A DNA stretch of 64,000 nucleotides. Source: Jeotgalibacillus campisalis. Its GTDB lineage: Bacteria; Bacillota; Bacilli; Bacillales; Jeotgalibacillaceae. The notes under the pieces were generated by a model. That model was not told the origin of the DNA and searched no databases. It worked only from the letters and a program-made list of their open reading frames with translations. The position numbers and the translations under genes are program-made. This document shows, one piece after another, positions 1 through 8,999 of this stretch. The stretch's first letter is position 1, and each line of letters starts with the position of its first letter. The stretch covers positions 186,001 through 250,000 of the forward strand of contig NZ_JXRR01000014.1 of the NCBI RefSeq assembly GCF_000829515.1, given 5' to 3'.

Positions 1-1014
1 ATAATCGATAACTATAAGAAAGAGCAAGGTCATTTTGCTGATCAAAAGGCAGAATGGGCAAAACTTATCGATGAAAAATCAGTATCAAAAGATGGCCATC
101 ATGTTGAGCTTGCTGCGAATATCGGAACTCCTGCAGATCTTGAAGGAGTTCGCAATAACGGCGGTGAAGGAATTGGACTTTACCGTACTGAATTTTTATA
201 TATGGGACGAAATGAACTTCCAACTGAAGAAGAGCAGTTTACTTCTTATAAAGAAGTACTTGAAGGCATGGAAGGAAAACCCGTTGTCGTTCGTACACTC
301 GATATTGGCGGAGACAAAGAACTCCCATACCTGAATCTGCCTCACGAGATGAATCCATTTTTGGGATTCAGAGCGATCAGACTCTGTTTGGAAGAAACAG
401 ATCTTTTTAAAGTTCAATTGCGTGCACTGCTTCGCGCAAGTGTGTATGGCAATCTGAAAATCATGTTCCCGATGATTTCGAATCTTACTGAATTTAGAAG
501 TGCAAAAGCGATCCTGCTTGAAGTCAAAGAAGAACTTCTTGAAGAAGGAGTGTCTGTGGCAGATCATATCGAAGTCGGAATTATGGTTGAAATTCCATCA
601 ACCGCAGTTTTGGCTGATCAATTTGCTAAGGAAGTTGACTTTTTCAGCATTGGAACCAATGACTTAATTCAATACACGATGGCTGCTGACCGTATGAATG
701 AACGAGTATCTTACTTGTATCAGCCATACAATCCGGCTATCCTTAGAATGATTAAAATGGTGATTGACGCTTCTCATAAAGAAGGTAAATGGACAGGGAT
801 GTGCGGGGAAATGGCAGGGGACGAAATTGCGATTCCAATCCTGTTAGGTTTAGGTCTGGATGAATTTTCAATGAGTGCTACATCCATTCTTCCAGCACGG
901 TCTCAATTGTTAGGTATTTCCAAGGAAGAAATGAAAACTCTTGCAGAAGAAGTTCTAACAATGTCTACTAATGAAGAAGTTATTGCTGCTGTAAAAAAAG
1001 CTGTTAATTTGTAA
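1..1014 (+). CDS. ptsI: PTS enzyme I (phosphoenolpyruvate-protein phosphotransferase), 3' part
   Basis: The open frame runs from the first base, so the 5' part lies outside the window; 337 residues are visible. Enzyme I takes phosphate from PEP and passes it to HPr, the first step of the sugar phosphotransferase system, in the cytoplasm. The visible part is the C-terminal PEP-binding barrel: [11 protein letters not shown] near fragment residue 60, RTLDIGGDK, a VGIMVEIPS strand, [14 protein letters not shown], and MCGEMAGD with the active-site cysteine near fragment residue 268. It ends at a strong terminator. B. subtilis has ptsI at the same end of this gene order. The family assignment is secure. 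Confidence 0.97.
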   Translation: MIDNYKKEQGHFADQKAEWAKLIDEKSVSKDGHHVELAANIGTPADLEGVRNNGGEGIGLYRTEFLYMGRNELPTEEEQFTSYKEVLEGMEGKPVVVRTLDIGGDKELPYLNLPHEMNPFLGFRAIRLCLEETDLFKVQLRALLRASVYGNLKIMFPMISNLTEFRSAKAILLEVKEELLEEGVSVADHIEVGIMVEIPSTAVLADQFAKEVDFFSIGTNDLIQYTMAADRMNERVSYLYQPYNPAILRMIKMVIDASHKEGKWTGMCGEMAGDEIAIPILLGLGLDEFSMSATSILPARSQLLGISKEEMKTLAEEVLTMSTNEEVIAAVKKAVNL

Positions 1015-1108
1015 TCAAATTGTTATATTAAATATGAATAATGTATAGCTAACGGGGGAAGTATATAGGTAGTACAAGCATACTTTTTCATTCTGATTTC
1101 CCTTTTTG

Positions 1109-1147
1109 AACCGGATAACCCCCATTATCCGGTTCTTTTTTTATTTT
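1109..1147 (+). terminator. Intrinsic terminator after ptsI
   Basis: A 10-bp stem (AACCGGATAA pairing with TTATCCGGTT) is followed directly by a long T-rich tract. It lies between ptsI and the convergent GNAT gene and clearly serves ptsI. Confidence 0.9.
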
Positions 1148-1151
1148 TTCT

Positions 1152-1808
1152 TTAGTTAAAAGGATTCTTCCACTCCATAAGTACAGCGCAATCATCCGAT
1201 TCTTCATCCTCTATATAGTTATGAATCAGTCTCACAGGTGTTCTTCCAACGCCAATTAAAAAACTAAAAACAGGATCTTTTAGTTGTCCGGTTATTAATT
1301 TCTCGAAGTACGTTGCTGCCGGCATGATATTTTTATAAGCTGAATACCCAGGTATTCTGCCGCCTCCTGCAAGCCTCTTTAACTTTAAATGAACAACTGT
1401 TTGATAGGCCGCACACATTAATTCCCGGCCCAAACCAAGTCCTCTAAACGAAGGATCCACACAGATATCAACGACATATAGCGTTGTTCCCGCATTATTG
1501 TGCATTCTCATCCAACCTGCATCCGTAATTTCCTCCCATGTATGTGCTTTTTGATCATCTAGCTCTGTTCGCATGGCAGTGAAAGAGCCTGCTAATTCAC
1601 CATTAACTTCTATACATAGTGCACCGTCGCGAAAAAGAGTTGCATGCTCGCTGATTTGTTCTTTTGTCCAAAGTAGTTCTTTTGGAAATGGAGGGGGAAA
1701 TGCGTTTTTTTGAATTTGTATAAGTGAATTTGCGTCCTCTATTGAATAATTTCTGATTTTTACAGGCAGCAAATTTTCGCCTTGATAGATATAAAATTCT
1801 TTAAGCAT
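1152..1808 (-). CDS. ykwB: GNAT-family N-acetyltransferase (YkwB-like)
   Basis: A 218-residue protein with a GNAT fold: a beta strand VVDICVDPSFRG leads into the acetyl-CoA pyrophosphate loop RGLGLGREL around residues 122-130, as in motif A of the family. The substrate cannot be read from sequence. The start ATG has a good GGAGGTT ribosome site 7 bases upstream. B. subtilis carries the acetyltransferase gene ykwB next to ykwC, and the same pair stands here in divergent arrangement. The family is clear and the symbol rests on synteny. No signal peptide or membrane segment is seen. Confidence 0.82.
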   Translation of the reverse strand: MLKEFYIYQGENLLPVKIRNYSIEDANSLIQIQKNAFPPPFPKELLWTKEQISEHATLFRDGALCIEVNGELAGSFTAMRTELDDQKAHTWEEITDAGWMRMHNNAGTTLYVVDICVDPSFRGLGLGRELMCAAYQTVVHLKLKRLAGGGRIPGYSAYKNIMPAATYFEKLITGQLKDPVFSFLIGVGRTPVRLIHNYIEDEESDDCAVLMEWKNPFN

Positions 1809-1907
1809 ACTTTAACCTCCCGACATAACTATCAATTATCCTATCACAGCTTTGCTCTTTCCATGCAATTGAGGAATAATAGAGGCTAAAGGAAAAGGGG
1901 GATTCAC

Positions 1908-2774
1908 GTGGAACAGACAAAGATTGGTTTTATAGGCACGGGAGTAATGGGAAGAGGAATAATTAATCACTTGCTGATGCTGCCGAATGAAATCCATATT
2001 TATAATCGTACAAAGAAAAAAGCAGCATCACTCGTAGATAAAGGAGCAATCTGGCAGGATTCACCTGCACAGATAGCGAGAAACTGTGAAGTGATCTTTA
2101 CTATGGTCGGGTTTCCCCAGGATGTAGAGGAGCTGTATATGGGTGAGGAGGGTTTAATAAAGAATGCTGACGCAGGTACAATTTTTATTGACTTGACGAC
2201 CTCAACTCCTTCATTGGCTACGAGGCTTGCTAATTTTGCTCAAGAGAGGAGTATGGCAGTTTTGGATGCACCGGTCTCAGGAGGGGATGTAGGAGCAAAA
2301 AATGGTACCCTATCCATCATGGCTGGAGGCAGTGAAGAAATATTTAATAAGATTCTTCCTCTATTTAAGACTTTTGGAGAGAATATAGTGTTTCATGGTC
2401 CTGCAGGAAGCGGTCAACATGCAAAAATGAGCAACCAAATTGTCATTGCATCCACCATGATTGGCGTTTGTGAATCTCTCACTTATGCTAAGAAAGCGGG
2501 ATTGGATTTAAACCTTGTATTGAAGAGCATCTCAACCGGTGCAGCAGGCAGCTGGTCTTTATCAAATCTGGCTCCACGAATGATCAAAGATGATCTTGCT
2601 CCTGGATTTTATGTGAAGCATTTTATTAAAGATTTATCAATTGCTTTAGAAGAAGCCCAACGGATGAATTTGGATCTTCCCGGGCTTCAGCTAGCAAAGT
2701 CATTATACCAGGAAATAGCAAAAGCAGGACACGATGAAGATGGAACACAAGCGCTTATTGCTTATTACGAATAA
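1908..2774 (+). CDS. ykwC: NAD(P)-dependent 3-hydroxyisobutyrate-type dehydrogenase (YkwC-like)
   Basis: This 288-residue enzyme belongs to the beta-hydroxyacid dehydrogenase family. The N-terminus IGFIGTGVMGRGI is a Rossmann dinucleotide loop, DAPVSGGDVGAKNGTLSIMAGG is the substrate-binding signature of the family, and GSGQHAKMSNQ contains the catalytic lysine region near residue 170. Such enzymes oxidise short beta-hydroxy acids such as 3-hydroxyisobutyrate or glyoxylate-pathway acids; the exact substrate is not shown by sequence. GTG is chosen as start because AAAGGGGGA lies just upstream. It stands divergent from the GNAT gene, as its B. subtilis counterpart neighbours ykwB. Confidence 0.88.
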   Translation: MEQTKIGFIGTGVMGRGIINHLLMLPNEIHIYNRTKKKAASLVDKGAIWQDSPAQIARNCEVIFTMVGFPQDVEELYMGEEGLIKNADAGTIFIDLTTSTPSLATRLANFAQERSMAVLDAPVSGGDVGAKNGTLSIMAGGSEEIFNKILPLFKTFGENIVFHGPAGSGQHAKMSNQIVIASTMIGVCESLTYAKKAGLDLNLVLKSISTGAAGSWSLSNLAPRMIKDDLAPGFYVKHFIKDLSIALEEAQRMNLDLPGLQLAKSLYQEIAKAGHDEDGTQALIAYYE

Positions 2775-2845
2775 TTGAAGAACTGAAAAATTCGATAAAG
2801 CTATTGTTTAATGAAAAAAATAATATTCACGTTTACGTTACAATT

Positions 2846-2879
2846 AAAAGAAGCTGGGACAATGTCTCAGCTTCTTTTA
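2846..2879. terminator. Bidirectional terminator between ykwC and patA
   Basis: A near-perfect stem, AAAAGAAGCTGGGAC pairing with GTCTCAGCTTCTTTT around an AAT loop. A/T runs on both sides let it serve both convergent genes. It belongs to a recurring family of GCTGGGAC...GTCTCAGC terminators in this window. Confidence 0.85.
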
Positions 2880-2938
2880 ACGGACTTTTGAAGTTATGCA
2901 CATACTCATATATCATTAATTGGTGTAAACCGTATAAT

Positions 2939-4084
2939 TCAGCGATTCTGAAGAAATTTGCTTATTCGCTCAAATGCGAGATGGATCGATAGCTCAGAGC
3001 AGGCATAAGAAATTCTTATAAATCCTTCCCCGTGTTCCCCGAATGCAGTACCAGGGATCACACCTACTTTCGCTTGTTCAGCCAGGAGCAGAGCAAAATC
3101 AAATGACGACATGGTAGAAGGAATACCAGCTAAGTAATAAAATGCCCCGTCCGGTTCAATGGTTTTGAAATTAAGGCTTTTTAAATAATCTCCGGTTAAT
3201 TTACGCCTTTTTCGATATTCATCTCTCATTGGAAGTGCATCATTTATGCCAGTAGTAAAAGCTGCAATGGCCGCTTTTTGAGAGATGGAGGAGGCACAGG
3301 AAACAGAATACTGATGAACTTTTAGGCATTCTTTTGCAATCCATTCCGGCGCCATCAGTACGCCAATTCTCCAGCCTGTCATGGCATGAGATTTGGAAAG
3401 GCCATTAATCGTAATCGTGTGCTCTTTAATTATGGTTCCTATTGATACATGCTTGCGGTCATAGGTAAGTTCGCTGTAGATCTCGTCTGCTACTATGATC
3501 AAATCATTTTCTTTTACCACTCTGGCGATATCTTCAAGTTCAGATTTAAGTAAACTTACTCCTGTTGGGTTTGAGGGATATGGCAGAATAATGCATTTCG
3601 TTTTGGGTGTTACCGCGTTTTCAATCTGGCTTGCAGTTAATTTAAATTGTGTTTCGGTTATATCAATAAGAACTGGAACAGCACCACATTGATTTATGAT
3701 TGGCGTATAACCAGGGTATACAGGACTTGGTAAAATAACTTCATCCCCAGGCATCAAAACCGTTCTAAGCGCAGTATCAATTGCCTGCGAAGCTCCATTC
3801 GTTACGATTATTTCATTTTCGGGATTATATAGTAAGTTATACTTTACATTCATAAAGCTGCTGATTGCCTGTCTAAGTTCTATGAAACCTGCATTATGGG
3901 TATAGGATGTAAAATTTTCATTAATTGCTTGAATTGCTGTGTCTTTAATATGCTGTGGAGTCTTAAAGTCAGGCTGCCCAATTGTCAGGGAGATCATATC
4001 ATCCACATGAGAAATGCGGTTAAAAAACTGTCTTATTCCGGATATCTCAAGTTTTTGTACATTTGGATTTATTTTAGAAGTCAA
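2939..4084 (-). CDS. patA: PLP aminotransferase class I/II (PatA, N-acetyl-diaminopimelate aminotransferase family)
   Basis: A 381-residue fold-type I aminotransferase. Visible motifs are the cofactor pocket GASQAID, YPSNPTG, VADEIYSEL and the PLP lysine in NGLSKSHAMTGWRIG, about residue 230. In B. subtilis PatA transaminates N-acetyl-L,L-diaminopimelate in the acetylase branch of lysine and cell-wall diaminopimelate synthesis. The other two genes of that branch, dapH and dapL, lie about 15 kb downstream here, which supports the role, although the family also contains general aspartate aminotransferases. It is transcribed on the minus strand, with a bidirectional terminator downstream. Confidence 0.85.
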   Translation of the reverse strand: MTSKINPNVQKLEISGIRQFFNRISHVDDMISLTIGQPDFKTPQHIKDTAIQAINENFTSYTHNAGFIELRQAISSFMNVKYNLLYNPENEIIVTNGASQAIDTALRTVLMPGDEVILPSPVYPGYTPIINQCGAVPVLIDITETQFKLTASQIENAVTPKTKCIILPYPSNPTGVSLLKSELEDIARVVKENDLIIVADEIYSELTYDRKHVSIGTIIKEHTITINGLSKSHAMTGWRIGVLMAPEWIAKECLKVHQYSVSCASSISQKAAIAAFTTGINDALPMRDEYRKRRKLTGDYLKSLNFKTIEPDGAFYYLAGIPSTMSSFDFALLLAEQAKVGVIPGTAFGEHGEGFIRISYACSELSIHLAFERISKFLQNR

Positions 4085-4230
4085 GAAAGGTCCCTCCGTT
4101 TCACATTACTCCGATAGTTTACCATTTCAAAAGTTAAAAGACATGTCTCAAAAGAAATATTTTCATATTTAATGATTAAACTTTGTAAAAGTGGATAAAC
4201 CAAAGTATTGAGCTTGAAAGGAAGAAATAA

Positions 4231-5229
4231 ATGATTAGAACTTTAGGATTTAAACATGACGGAACCTGCTTTGATAATATCTCACTTAATGAAATTAAAA
4301 GTGATCAGTTTGCCTGGTACTGGGTAGATTTTAACCAGCCGACTCCAGAAGAAGAAAAGGAACTTACATCCACTTTTGATTTTCACCCTCTTGCTGTTGA
4401 GGATTGTATTGAAAGAGACTATCAGCGTCCAAAGCTGGATGACTATCATGATTATATTTTCTTTCTACTACATAGTCTTCCGAAAGAAACGTACGATGCA
4501 CTGGAACTGAATTTGTTCGTCAATGATAAAATGCTCGTTACTTTCCATCACGAAGAGCTTCGGAGCGTCAATCAGCTCTTTGAAAAACTTCAGCATTACT
4601 CTGTTAAGGAAGCGGTTGATCCGGTTAATTTAGTTCATGCCATCGTTGATAATATAGTGGATGAATACTTTCCATACGTTTACGGAATCGAAGATCAGTT
4701 GAATCATATAGAAGAACGGACAGACGAAAATTCTTCTCATGATTTAATGGACAGGCTTTATGATGTCAGGCACGACATGCAAAAGCTCAGAAGATCGCTT
4801 CTTCCTATGCGAGATCTTCTATACAGGCTGCTGAACACTACCCAAATATCCATTGATAAAGAACAGCAGCTTTATTTTCAGGATATATATGATCATGTAA
4901 TAAAACTCGTTGAAATGCTGGAATCTTATCGGGATTTTTCTTCTGACATCAGGGATAATTACATTTCTGTCAGTTCAGATAAAATGAATAATATTATGAT
5001 GACGCTGACAGTTATTACGACAATCTTTATGCCTTTAACGTTCATTGCAGGACTATATGGAATGAATTTTATTCATATACCGGAGCTTGAGTTTCAAAAT
5101 GGCTATTTTGTGGTTTTAGGTGTCATGGCCTTAATAGCCACTGTCATGTTTTTCATATTTAGAAAAATTGGCTGGCTGCGCTTTTCGAGATCAAGAAAGA
5201 AGAAGAGAAGACGGATTTTTCTTAAATAA
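4231..5229 (+). CDS. corA: CorA-type magnesium/cobalt channel
   Basis: A 332-residue CorA family protein. It has a long soluble N-terminal domain rich in acidic and helical sequence, then two C-terminal membrane helices (about residues 262-285 and 292-315) joined by the diagnostic YGMNF loop. The protein ends in a very basic cytoplasmic tail of about 18 residues, as expected for the inner-membrane pentamer. It imports Mg2+ and can carry Co2+ or Ni2+. The ATG follows GAAAGGAAG. It is monocistronic with its own terminator. No Mg-sensing riboswitch is visible in the short leader. Confidence 0.95.
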   Translation: MIRTLGFKHDGTCFDNISLNEIKSDQFAWYWVDFNQPTPEEEKELTSTFDFHPLAVEDCIERDYQRPKLDDYHDYIFFLLHSLPKETYDALELNLFVNDKMLVTFHHEELRSVNQLFEKLQHYSVKEAVDPVNLVHAIVDNIVDEYFPYVYGIEDQLNHIEERTDENSSHDLMDRLYDVRHDMQKLRRSLLPMRDLLYRLLNTTQISIDKEQQLYFQDIYDHVIKLVEMLESYRDFSSDIRDNYISVSSDKMNNIMMTLTVITTIFMPLTFIAGLYGMNFIHIPELEFQNGYFVVLGVMALIATVMFFIFRKIGWLRFSRSRKKKRRRIFLK

Positions 5230-5236
5230 TTTAAAG

Positions 5237-5277
5237 AGGCTGGGACCTGACTTTTAAAGTTACGTTCCAGCCTGTTT
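5237..5277 (+). terminator. Terminator after corA
   Basis: Stem AGGCTGG pairing with CCAGCCT, with a second inner stem, followed by a short GTTTGAT tract. The T-run is weak, so termination may be partial. It resembles the GCTGGGAC terminator family seen elsewhere in the window. Confidence 0.6.
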
Positions 5278-5483
5278 GATGTTCTAGATTGAGTCTTTGC
5301 CCGCAGATTGATCCAACCGGACAGATGAGACAGTAGCATCGAAATCCATAATTAATCACAGATATACTATTCATTAACGCCACATCATATCGTAATTGTA
5401 AATAATCAGTAAATGAGCAGGGAAATTAACTGTGTTAAAGGAATTGTATAGAGAGCATGTGCAGATTGGAGGATACATTTACT

Positions 5484-6815
5484 ATGCAAAAATCACCCGT
5501 TCAGTTAAATCGCAATCAACAGCCAAGGAAAGGATGGAAGTTATATTTAACGTTGCCTATATTGTCATGGGCTCTGTACGATTTTGCTAATACAATCTTT
5601 TCATCGAATATTAACACTGTGTTTTTTCCATTTTATCTTGATGCTGCGATTGGAAGCAGTGAGGAAATGAGTCAGGTGGCAAGTACCTTTATTTCCTACG
5701 CGAATGCCCTCGCCAGCTTTTTTCTGGTTTTATTTTCGCCATTATATGGAGTATGGATTGACCGGACAGGCCAGAAGAAAAAGTATATTGTCTGGTTTGC
5801 TTCCATTTCTATATTGGGGACATTCCTTATGGGCGTATTTGCTTTAGGAAATATAGAAGCAGAATGGTTTGGGCTGCCTGCAGCTTTATTTCTGGTAGTG
5901 ATCATGTTTGTTATTGCAAAATTCTTTTTTAATAGTTCTCTCGTCTTTTATGACACAATGATGAGTGATCTTGGTTCAAAAGAGGAAATCCCCCTAATTT
6001 CCGGTTTTGGAGTAGCCGTTGGCTATCTGGGGACCCTCGTAGGTTTAACGGTCTATTTATTCGTGCAGGAGGGAAGCCCTGAGCAGGCTTTTATACCGAC
6101 AGCTGTTCTCTATTTGCTTTTTTCATTGCCTCTTTTCTTTTTCTTAAAAGATCCTCCAGCAAAAAATAAAGACAAATCTAAGGCTTCTTTTTTCTCAGGA
6201 TATAAAGAAATCTGGGCTACATTTAAAGAAATGAAGTCGTATAAAAATGTGTTTACGTTTATGATTGCTTATTTTTTTCTGAACGATGCGATTGCGACTA
6301 CGATTGCCATTATGGCGATTTATGCCACAGCAGTTGTAGGTTTCAACGGCGGCCAATTTATTGTTTTATATCTGGTTTCTACAATCGCCGCCATTATAGG
6401 TTCTTTTATGTTCGGACACATCACAACAAAAATCGGGTCCAAAAATGCGATTATTGCAGTTGCTTTTATCTTAATCACTGCACTTGTTATTGCAGCATTA
6501 GCGGTAGCTCAATGGATGTTTTGGGTTGCAGGCAGCCTGGTTGGCATTGCACTTGGCTCAATGTGGGTAACGTCAAGAACGCTGATCGTGGAATTAACAC
6601 CTGAAGAAAAACGGGGGCAGTTCTTCGGTTTATTCGCTTTTTCAGGCAAGGTTTCTTCTATTATAGGTCCACTTATTTATGGAACGATAACACTTAATTT
6701 AAGAGAATATGGAGATACGGCAAGCCGCATCGCCATTTCTTCTCTTGCAGTAATGGCAGTGATCGGGTTAATTATTTTATTTAAAGTGAAGCAGCCAAAA
6801 GCGAATGAGATTTAG
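5484..6815 (+). CDS. MFS transporter of the UMF1/Atg22-like family
   Basis: A protein of 443 residues with about 12 hydrophobic helices. The N-terminus LSWALYDFANTIFSSNINT is typical of the UMF1 (Atg22-like) branch of the major facilitator superfamily, and GVWIDRTGQKKKY is the loop 2-3 motif A. Substrates of bacterial members are largely unknown; B. subtilis YxiO is of this type. The ATG at 5484 is preferred because TTGGAGGA lies 10 bases upstream; an in-frame ATG 27 bases earlier has no ribosome site. The C-terminus ends in a short basic tail. No partner gene is evident, so the function remains open. Confidence 0.85.
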   Translation: MQKSPVQLNRNQQPRKGWKLYLTLPILSWALYDFANTIFSSNINTVFFPFYLDAAIGSSEEMSQVASTFISYANALASFFLVLFSPLYGVWIDRTGQKKKYIVWFASISILGTFLMGVFALGNIEAEWFGLPAALFLVVIMFVIAKFFFNSSLVFYDTMMSDLGSKEEIPLISGFGVAVGYLGTLVGLTVYLFVQEGSPEQAFIPTAVLYLLFSLPLFFFLKDPPAKNKDKSKASFFSGYKEIWATFKEMKSYKNVFTFMIAYFFLNDAIATTIAIMAIYATAVVGFNGGQFIVLYLVSTIAAIIGSFMFGHITTKIGSKNAIIAVAFILITALVIAALAVAQWMFWVAGSLVGIALGSMWVTSRTLIVELTPEEKRGQFFGLFAFSGKVSSIIGPLIYGTITLNLREYGDTASRIAISSLAVMAVIGLIILFKVKQPKANEI

Positions 6816-6832
6816 TGGTTCAAACGTTTCTC

Positions 6833-6861
6833 TTGACTATTCATGCAGTCATTTCTATAAT
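6833..6861 (+). promoter_or_regulatory. Sigma-A promoter for ykuV
   Basis: TTGACT, a 17-base spacer and a perfect TATAAT. The predicted transcript has a leader of roughly 118 bases containing an imperfect inverted repeat around TTCACACCAT...ATGGTGAA (about 6910-6950). Confidence 0.8.
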
Positions 6862-6985
6862 GTGAATTATGTTTTTTAATAATGATTTTAATGTGGTAAA
6901 TAAAGATGATTCACACCATCTGCATGCTGCATGAATATGGTGAAGAGAAATTGATCACGCTACTGCTTAAGGAGGCTGTTTATAA

Positions 6986-7438
6986 ATGAAACTAAGAGAA
7001 CAATTGCCCGAACTTCAAGGAGCTACAAAATGGCTTAATGGCCAAGTATCAAAAAAAGATTTGGTGGGGGAGAAGCCTACTCTCATTCATTTTTGGTCAG
7101 TAAGCTGTCACCTTTGTAAAGAAGCAATGCCTGATATTAATGAATTGCGGGACGAATACGAAGATGAACTCAACGTTGTTGCGGTTCATATGCCACGATC
7201 TGAAGATGACCTGGATATTAGTGTAATTGAACAAGTGGCAAGAGGTCACGATATTGTTCAACCAATATTTGTAGATGGTGACCATAAGCTGACAGAAGCA
7301 TTTGAAAATCAATATGTACCAGCATATTATGTTTTTGATAAAGAAGGACAGCTTCGTCATTTTCAAGCAGGCGGAAGCGGCATGAAAATGCTTCGTAAGC
7401 GGTTGAATCGAGTGCTTGGAGTAGAAGACAAGAAATAG
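6986..7438 (+). CDS. ykuV: Cytoplasmic thiol-disulfide oxidoreductase (YkuV-like thioredoxin fold)
   Basis: A 150-residue thioredoxin-fold protein of the AhpC/TSA-TlpA group. The redox pair C-H-L-C is at residues 41-44, after the strand PTLIHFWSVS, and a cis-proline loop VPAYYVF lies near residue 112. There is no signal peptide or membrane anchor, so it should act in the cytoplasm, as B. subtilis YkuV does (148 residues). It reduces protein or peroxide-derived disulfides; the specific partner is not shown. The start has an AAGGAGGCTG ribosome site. It is transcribed alone from a strong sigma-A promoter. Confidence 0.85.
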   Translation: MKLREQLPELQGATKWLNGQVSKKDLVGEKPTLIHFWSVSCHLCKEAMPDINELRDEYEDELNVVAVHMPRSEDDLDISVIEQVARGHDIVQPIFVDGDHKLTEAFENQYVPAYYVFDKEGQLRHFQAGGSGMKMLRKRLNRVLGVEDKK

Positions 7439-7478
7439 CCGATAGAATTTAATCCAAGGATCATTAGTAAAAGATGGT

Positions 7479-7685
7479 GCTAGGACATAAATGAAAAAAG
7501 CTGCTTAAAAAAGGATAGATCATCCAAAGAGGTGAGGGGAGCAGATGATCGCGACTCCTGCAGAAGCACCCCCAGGGCAAAGGCTGAGGTGGGCTCAAGC
7601 GCCGTCCCTGCATAATGCCGTCCACCTAAAGCCAAGTGAACCGGTCAACGAGCCTGAGACAGATATTTGTCTCAGGCTTATTTTT
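7479..7685 (+). repeat. Structured intergenic repeat-like element ending in a terminator
   Basis: This 200-base intergenic block starts with GCTAGGACATAAATG, contains a GC-rich core (GCGACTCCTGCAG, GCCGTCC, AAGCCAAGTGAACCGGTCAACGAG) and ends in the stem GCCTGAGACA...TGTCTCAGGC plus TTATTTTT at 7652-7685. It has no open frame and is clearly richer in GC than the neighbouring spacers. I recall similar cores as dispersed intergenic repeats in alkaliphilic Bacillaceae, but that is memory, not a search. The final stem-loop can also terminate transcription from ykuV. Confidence 0.5.
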
Positions 7686-7746
7686 ATAGTGCTGCTAGTC
7701 TTAAGTCATGGTATAGTATAGGAAAAAAGATACAGAGGTGGAACGG

Positions 7747-8658
7747 TTGAAAGAGAATCAAGGTATTCTTCTTGAAAGTGGAACAAATGAATTAGAAATT
7801 ATAGAATTTCAAATTGATCAGCACCGTTATGGGATAAATGTTATTAAAGTAAAAGAAATTATCCAGCCCGTGCCTGTTACGCCAATCCCTCATGCTCATC
7901 CATATGTAATGGGGATTATTCAACTAAGAGGAGAAGTTCTACCTGTAGTGGATATTCGAAAAGTTCTTGGTGCACCTATTCAAGAGAAAATGTCACAGGA
8001 AAAATTCATTGTATCAGAATATAATCAACAAAAAATTGTTTTTCAAGTCGATAATGTTTCCATGATCCATAGAGTATCATGGGATCAAATAGAGAAACCT
8101 TCTCAGATGTATCAAAATGAAGCAACTCTAGTCATCGGGGTAATTAAACGTCAAGAGGAGATGCTTCTGTTACTTGACTTTGAACAAATCCTGCTTCAGA
8201 TTAATCCGCAAACCGGTATTAATGTAGGTATGATTAAACAGTTAGGTAAAAGAGTGCGCTCATCAAAGAAACTTCTTATCGCTGAAGACTCACCGATGCT
8301 GCGCAAACTATTATTTGATACGTTGAATGAGGCAGGCTATGATCAAATCGAGTTTTTTGAAAACGGAAAAGACGCATTCAATTTTTTAGCCTCTATTGAA
8401 ATGGAACATAAAGGAAAACCAATTGAAGAAAGTGTTCAGCTGATCATTTCGGATATTGAGATGCCGCAGATGGACGGGCATCATTTTACAAAAAAAGTAA
8501 AAGAACATAGCACCTTGTCAAAGCTGCCAATCATACTGTTTTCTTCTCTTATCACGGAAGATCTAAGGCATAAAGGAAACCAGGTGGGAGCAGATGCGCA
8601 AATCAGCAAACCGCAAATTAATGAATTAGTGCAATGTATTGATCGACTTGCTCTTTAA
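7747..8658 (+). CDS. cheV: Chemotaxis coupling protein CheV (CheW domain plus response-regulator receiver)
   Basis: A 303-residue fusion. The N-terminal half is a CheW-like coupling domain (EIIEFQIDQHRYGINV...VMGIIQLRGEVLPVVDIRKVLG). The C-terminal third is a receiver domain with the acidic pair in LLIAEDS, the phosphoacceptor aspartate in LIISDIEMPQMDG, and lysine in QISKPQ. CheV couples chemoreceptors to CheA and helps adaptation at the membrane signalling array. TTG at 7747 is chosen as start: AGAGGTGG lies 5 bases upstream and the resulting length equals that of B. subtilis CheV. The GTG inside the Shine-Dalgarno sequence is rejected. Confidence 0.95.
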   Translation: MKENQGILLESGTNELEIIEFQIDQHRYGINVIKVKEIIQPVPVTPIPHAHPYVMGIIQLRGEVLPVVDIRKVLGAPIQEKMSQEKFIVSEYNQQKIVFQVDNVSMIHRVSWDQIEKPSQMYQNEATLVIGVIKRQEEMLLLLDFEQILLQINPQTGINVGMIKQLGKRVRSSKKLLIAEDSPMLRKLLFDTLNEAGYDQIEFFENGKDAFNFLASIEMEHKGKPIEESVQLIISDIEMPQMDGHHFTKKVKEHSTLSKLPIILFSSLITEDLRHKGNQVGADAQISKPQINELVQCIDRLAL

Positions 8659-8672
8659 CTTTTGCTAAAAAA

Positions 8673-8728
8673 GGCGAGAAAACCCCCATTTAAAGCAGCG
8701 TGAGCGAGTTAGTGGGGGTCGTTCAAAT
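8673..8728 (+). repeat. Two-copy intergenic repeat, copy 1
   Basis: GGCGAGAAAACCCCCA...AGCGTGAGCGAG...TGGGGGTCGTTCAA. The CCCCCA and TGGGGG arms pair to enclose a short GAGCG-type inner hairpin. A second diverged copy lies at 42882-42942. Both are in non-coding spacers just after a gene. Confidence 0.6.
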
Positions 8729-8943
8729 AAGAACAAGCTAAAGGCAGGTTAAAAAGAGAACGAGACATGATGATCATAATTATAGTAATAAGAGTGTGGA
8801 ATATAAACTAGAGGTTTTTGGAAGGGACAACTCCTAAAGAAAATGAAGGTCCTTGAGGGCTATACATGGCGTTACCTGAGAAGAACGCAAGCGTCAATTC
8901 TTTCGAAATCATTTGCTTATAAGTTAACGGAAGGGTTGCAAGG
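8729..8943. other. Intergenic stretch between cheV and ykyB, no gene seen
   Basis: No open frame with a ribosome site was found on either strand. The stretch holds short G/C-containing fragments such as GAACGCAAGCGTC that look like decayed repeat material between copy 1 of the repeat and the terminator at 8944. Confidence 0.4.
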
Positions 8944-8975
8944 AGGCCGAGACAAATGTCTCGGCCTTTTTTTCT
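8944..8975. terminator. Terminator between cheV and ykyB
   Basis: Perfect stem AGGCCGAGACA pairing with TGTCTCGGCCT, followed by a seven-base T run. Another member of the G(A/G)GACA...TGTCTC terminator family. The T-run is on the plus strand, so it mainly serves plus-strand transcripts. Confidence 0.85.
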
Positions 8976-8999
8976 TACCTAGCAGTTTAATTAAGCTAC

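Noticed and set aside
4085-4230. Possible magnesium riboswitch before corA
   Set aside because: The leader is too short and AT-rich and shows none of the stems expected for the M-box or ykoK class.
8729-8943. Small RNA gene or third repeat copy between cheV and ykyB
   Set aside because: Only short fragments resemble the repeat; the full paired arms are missing.
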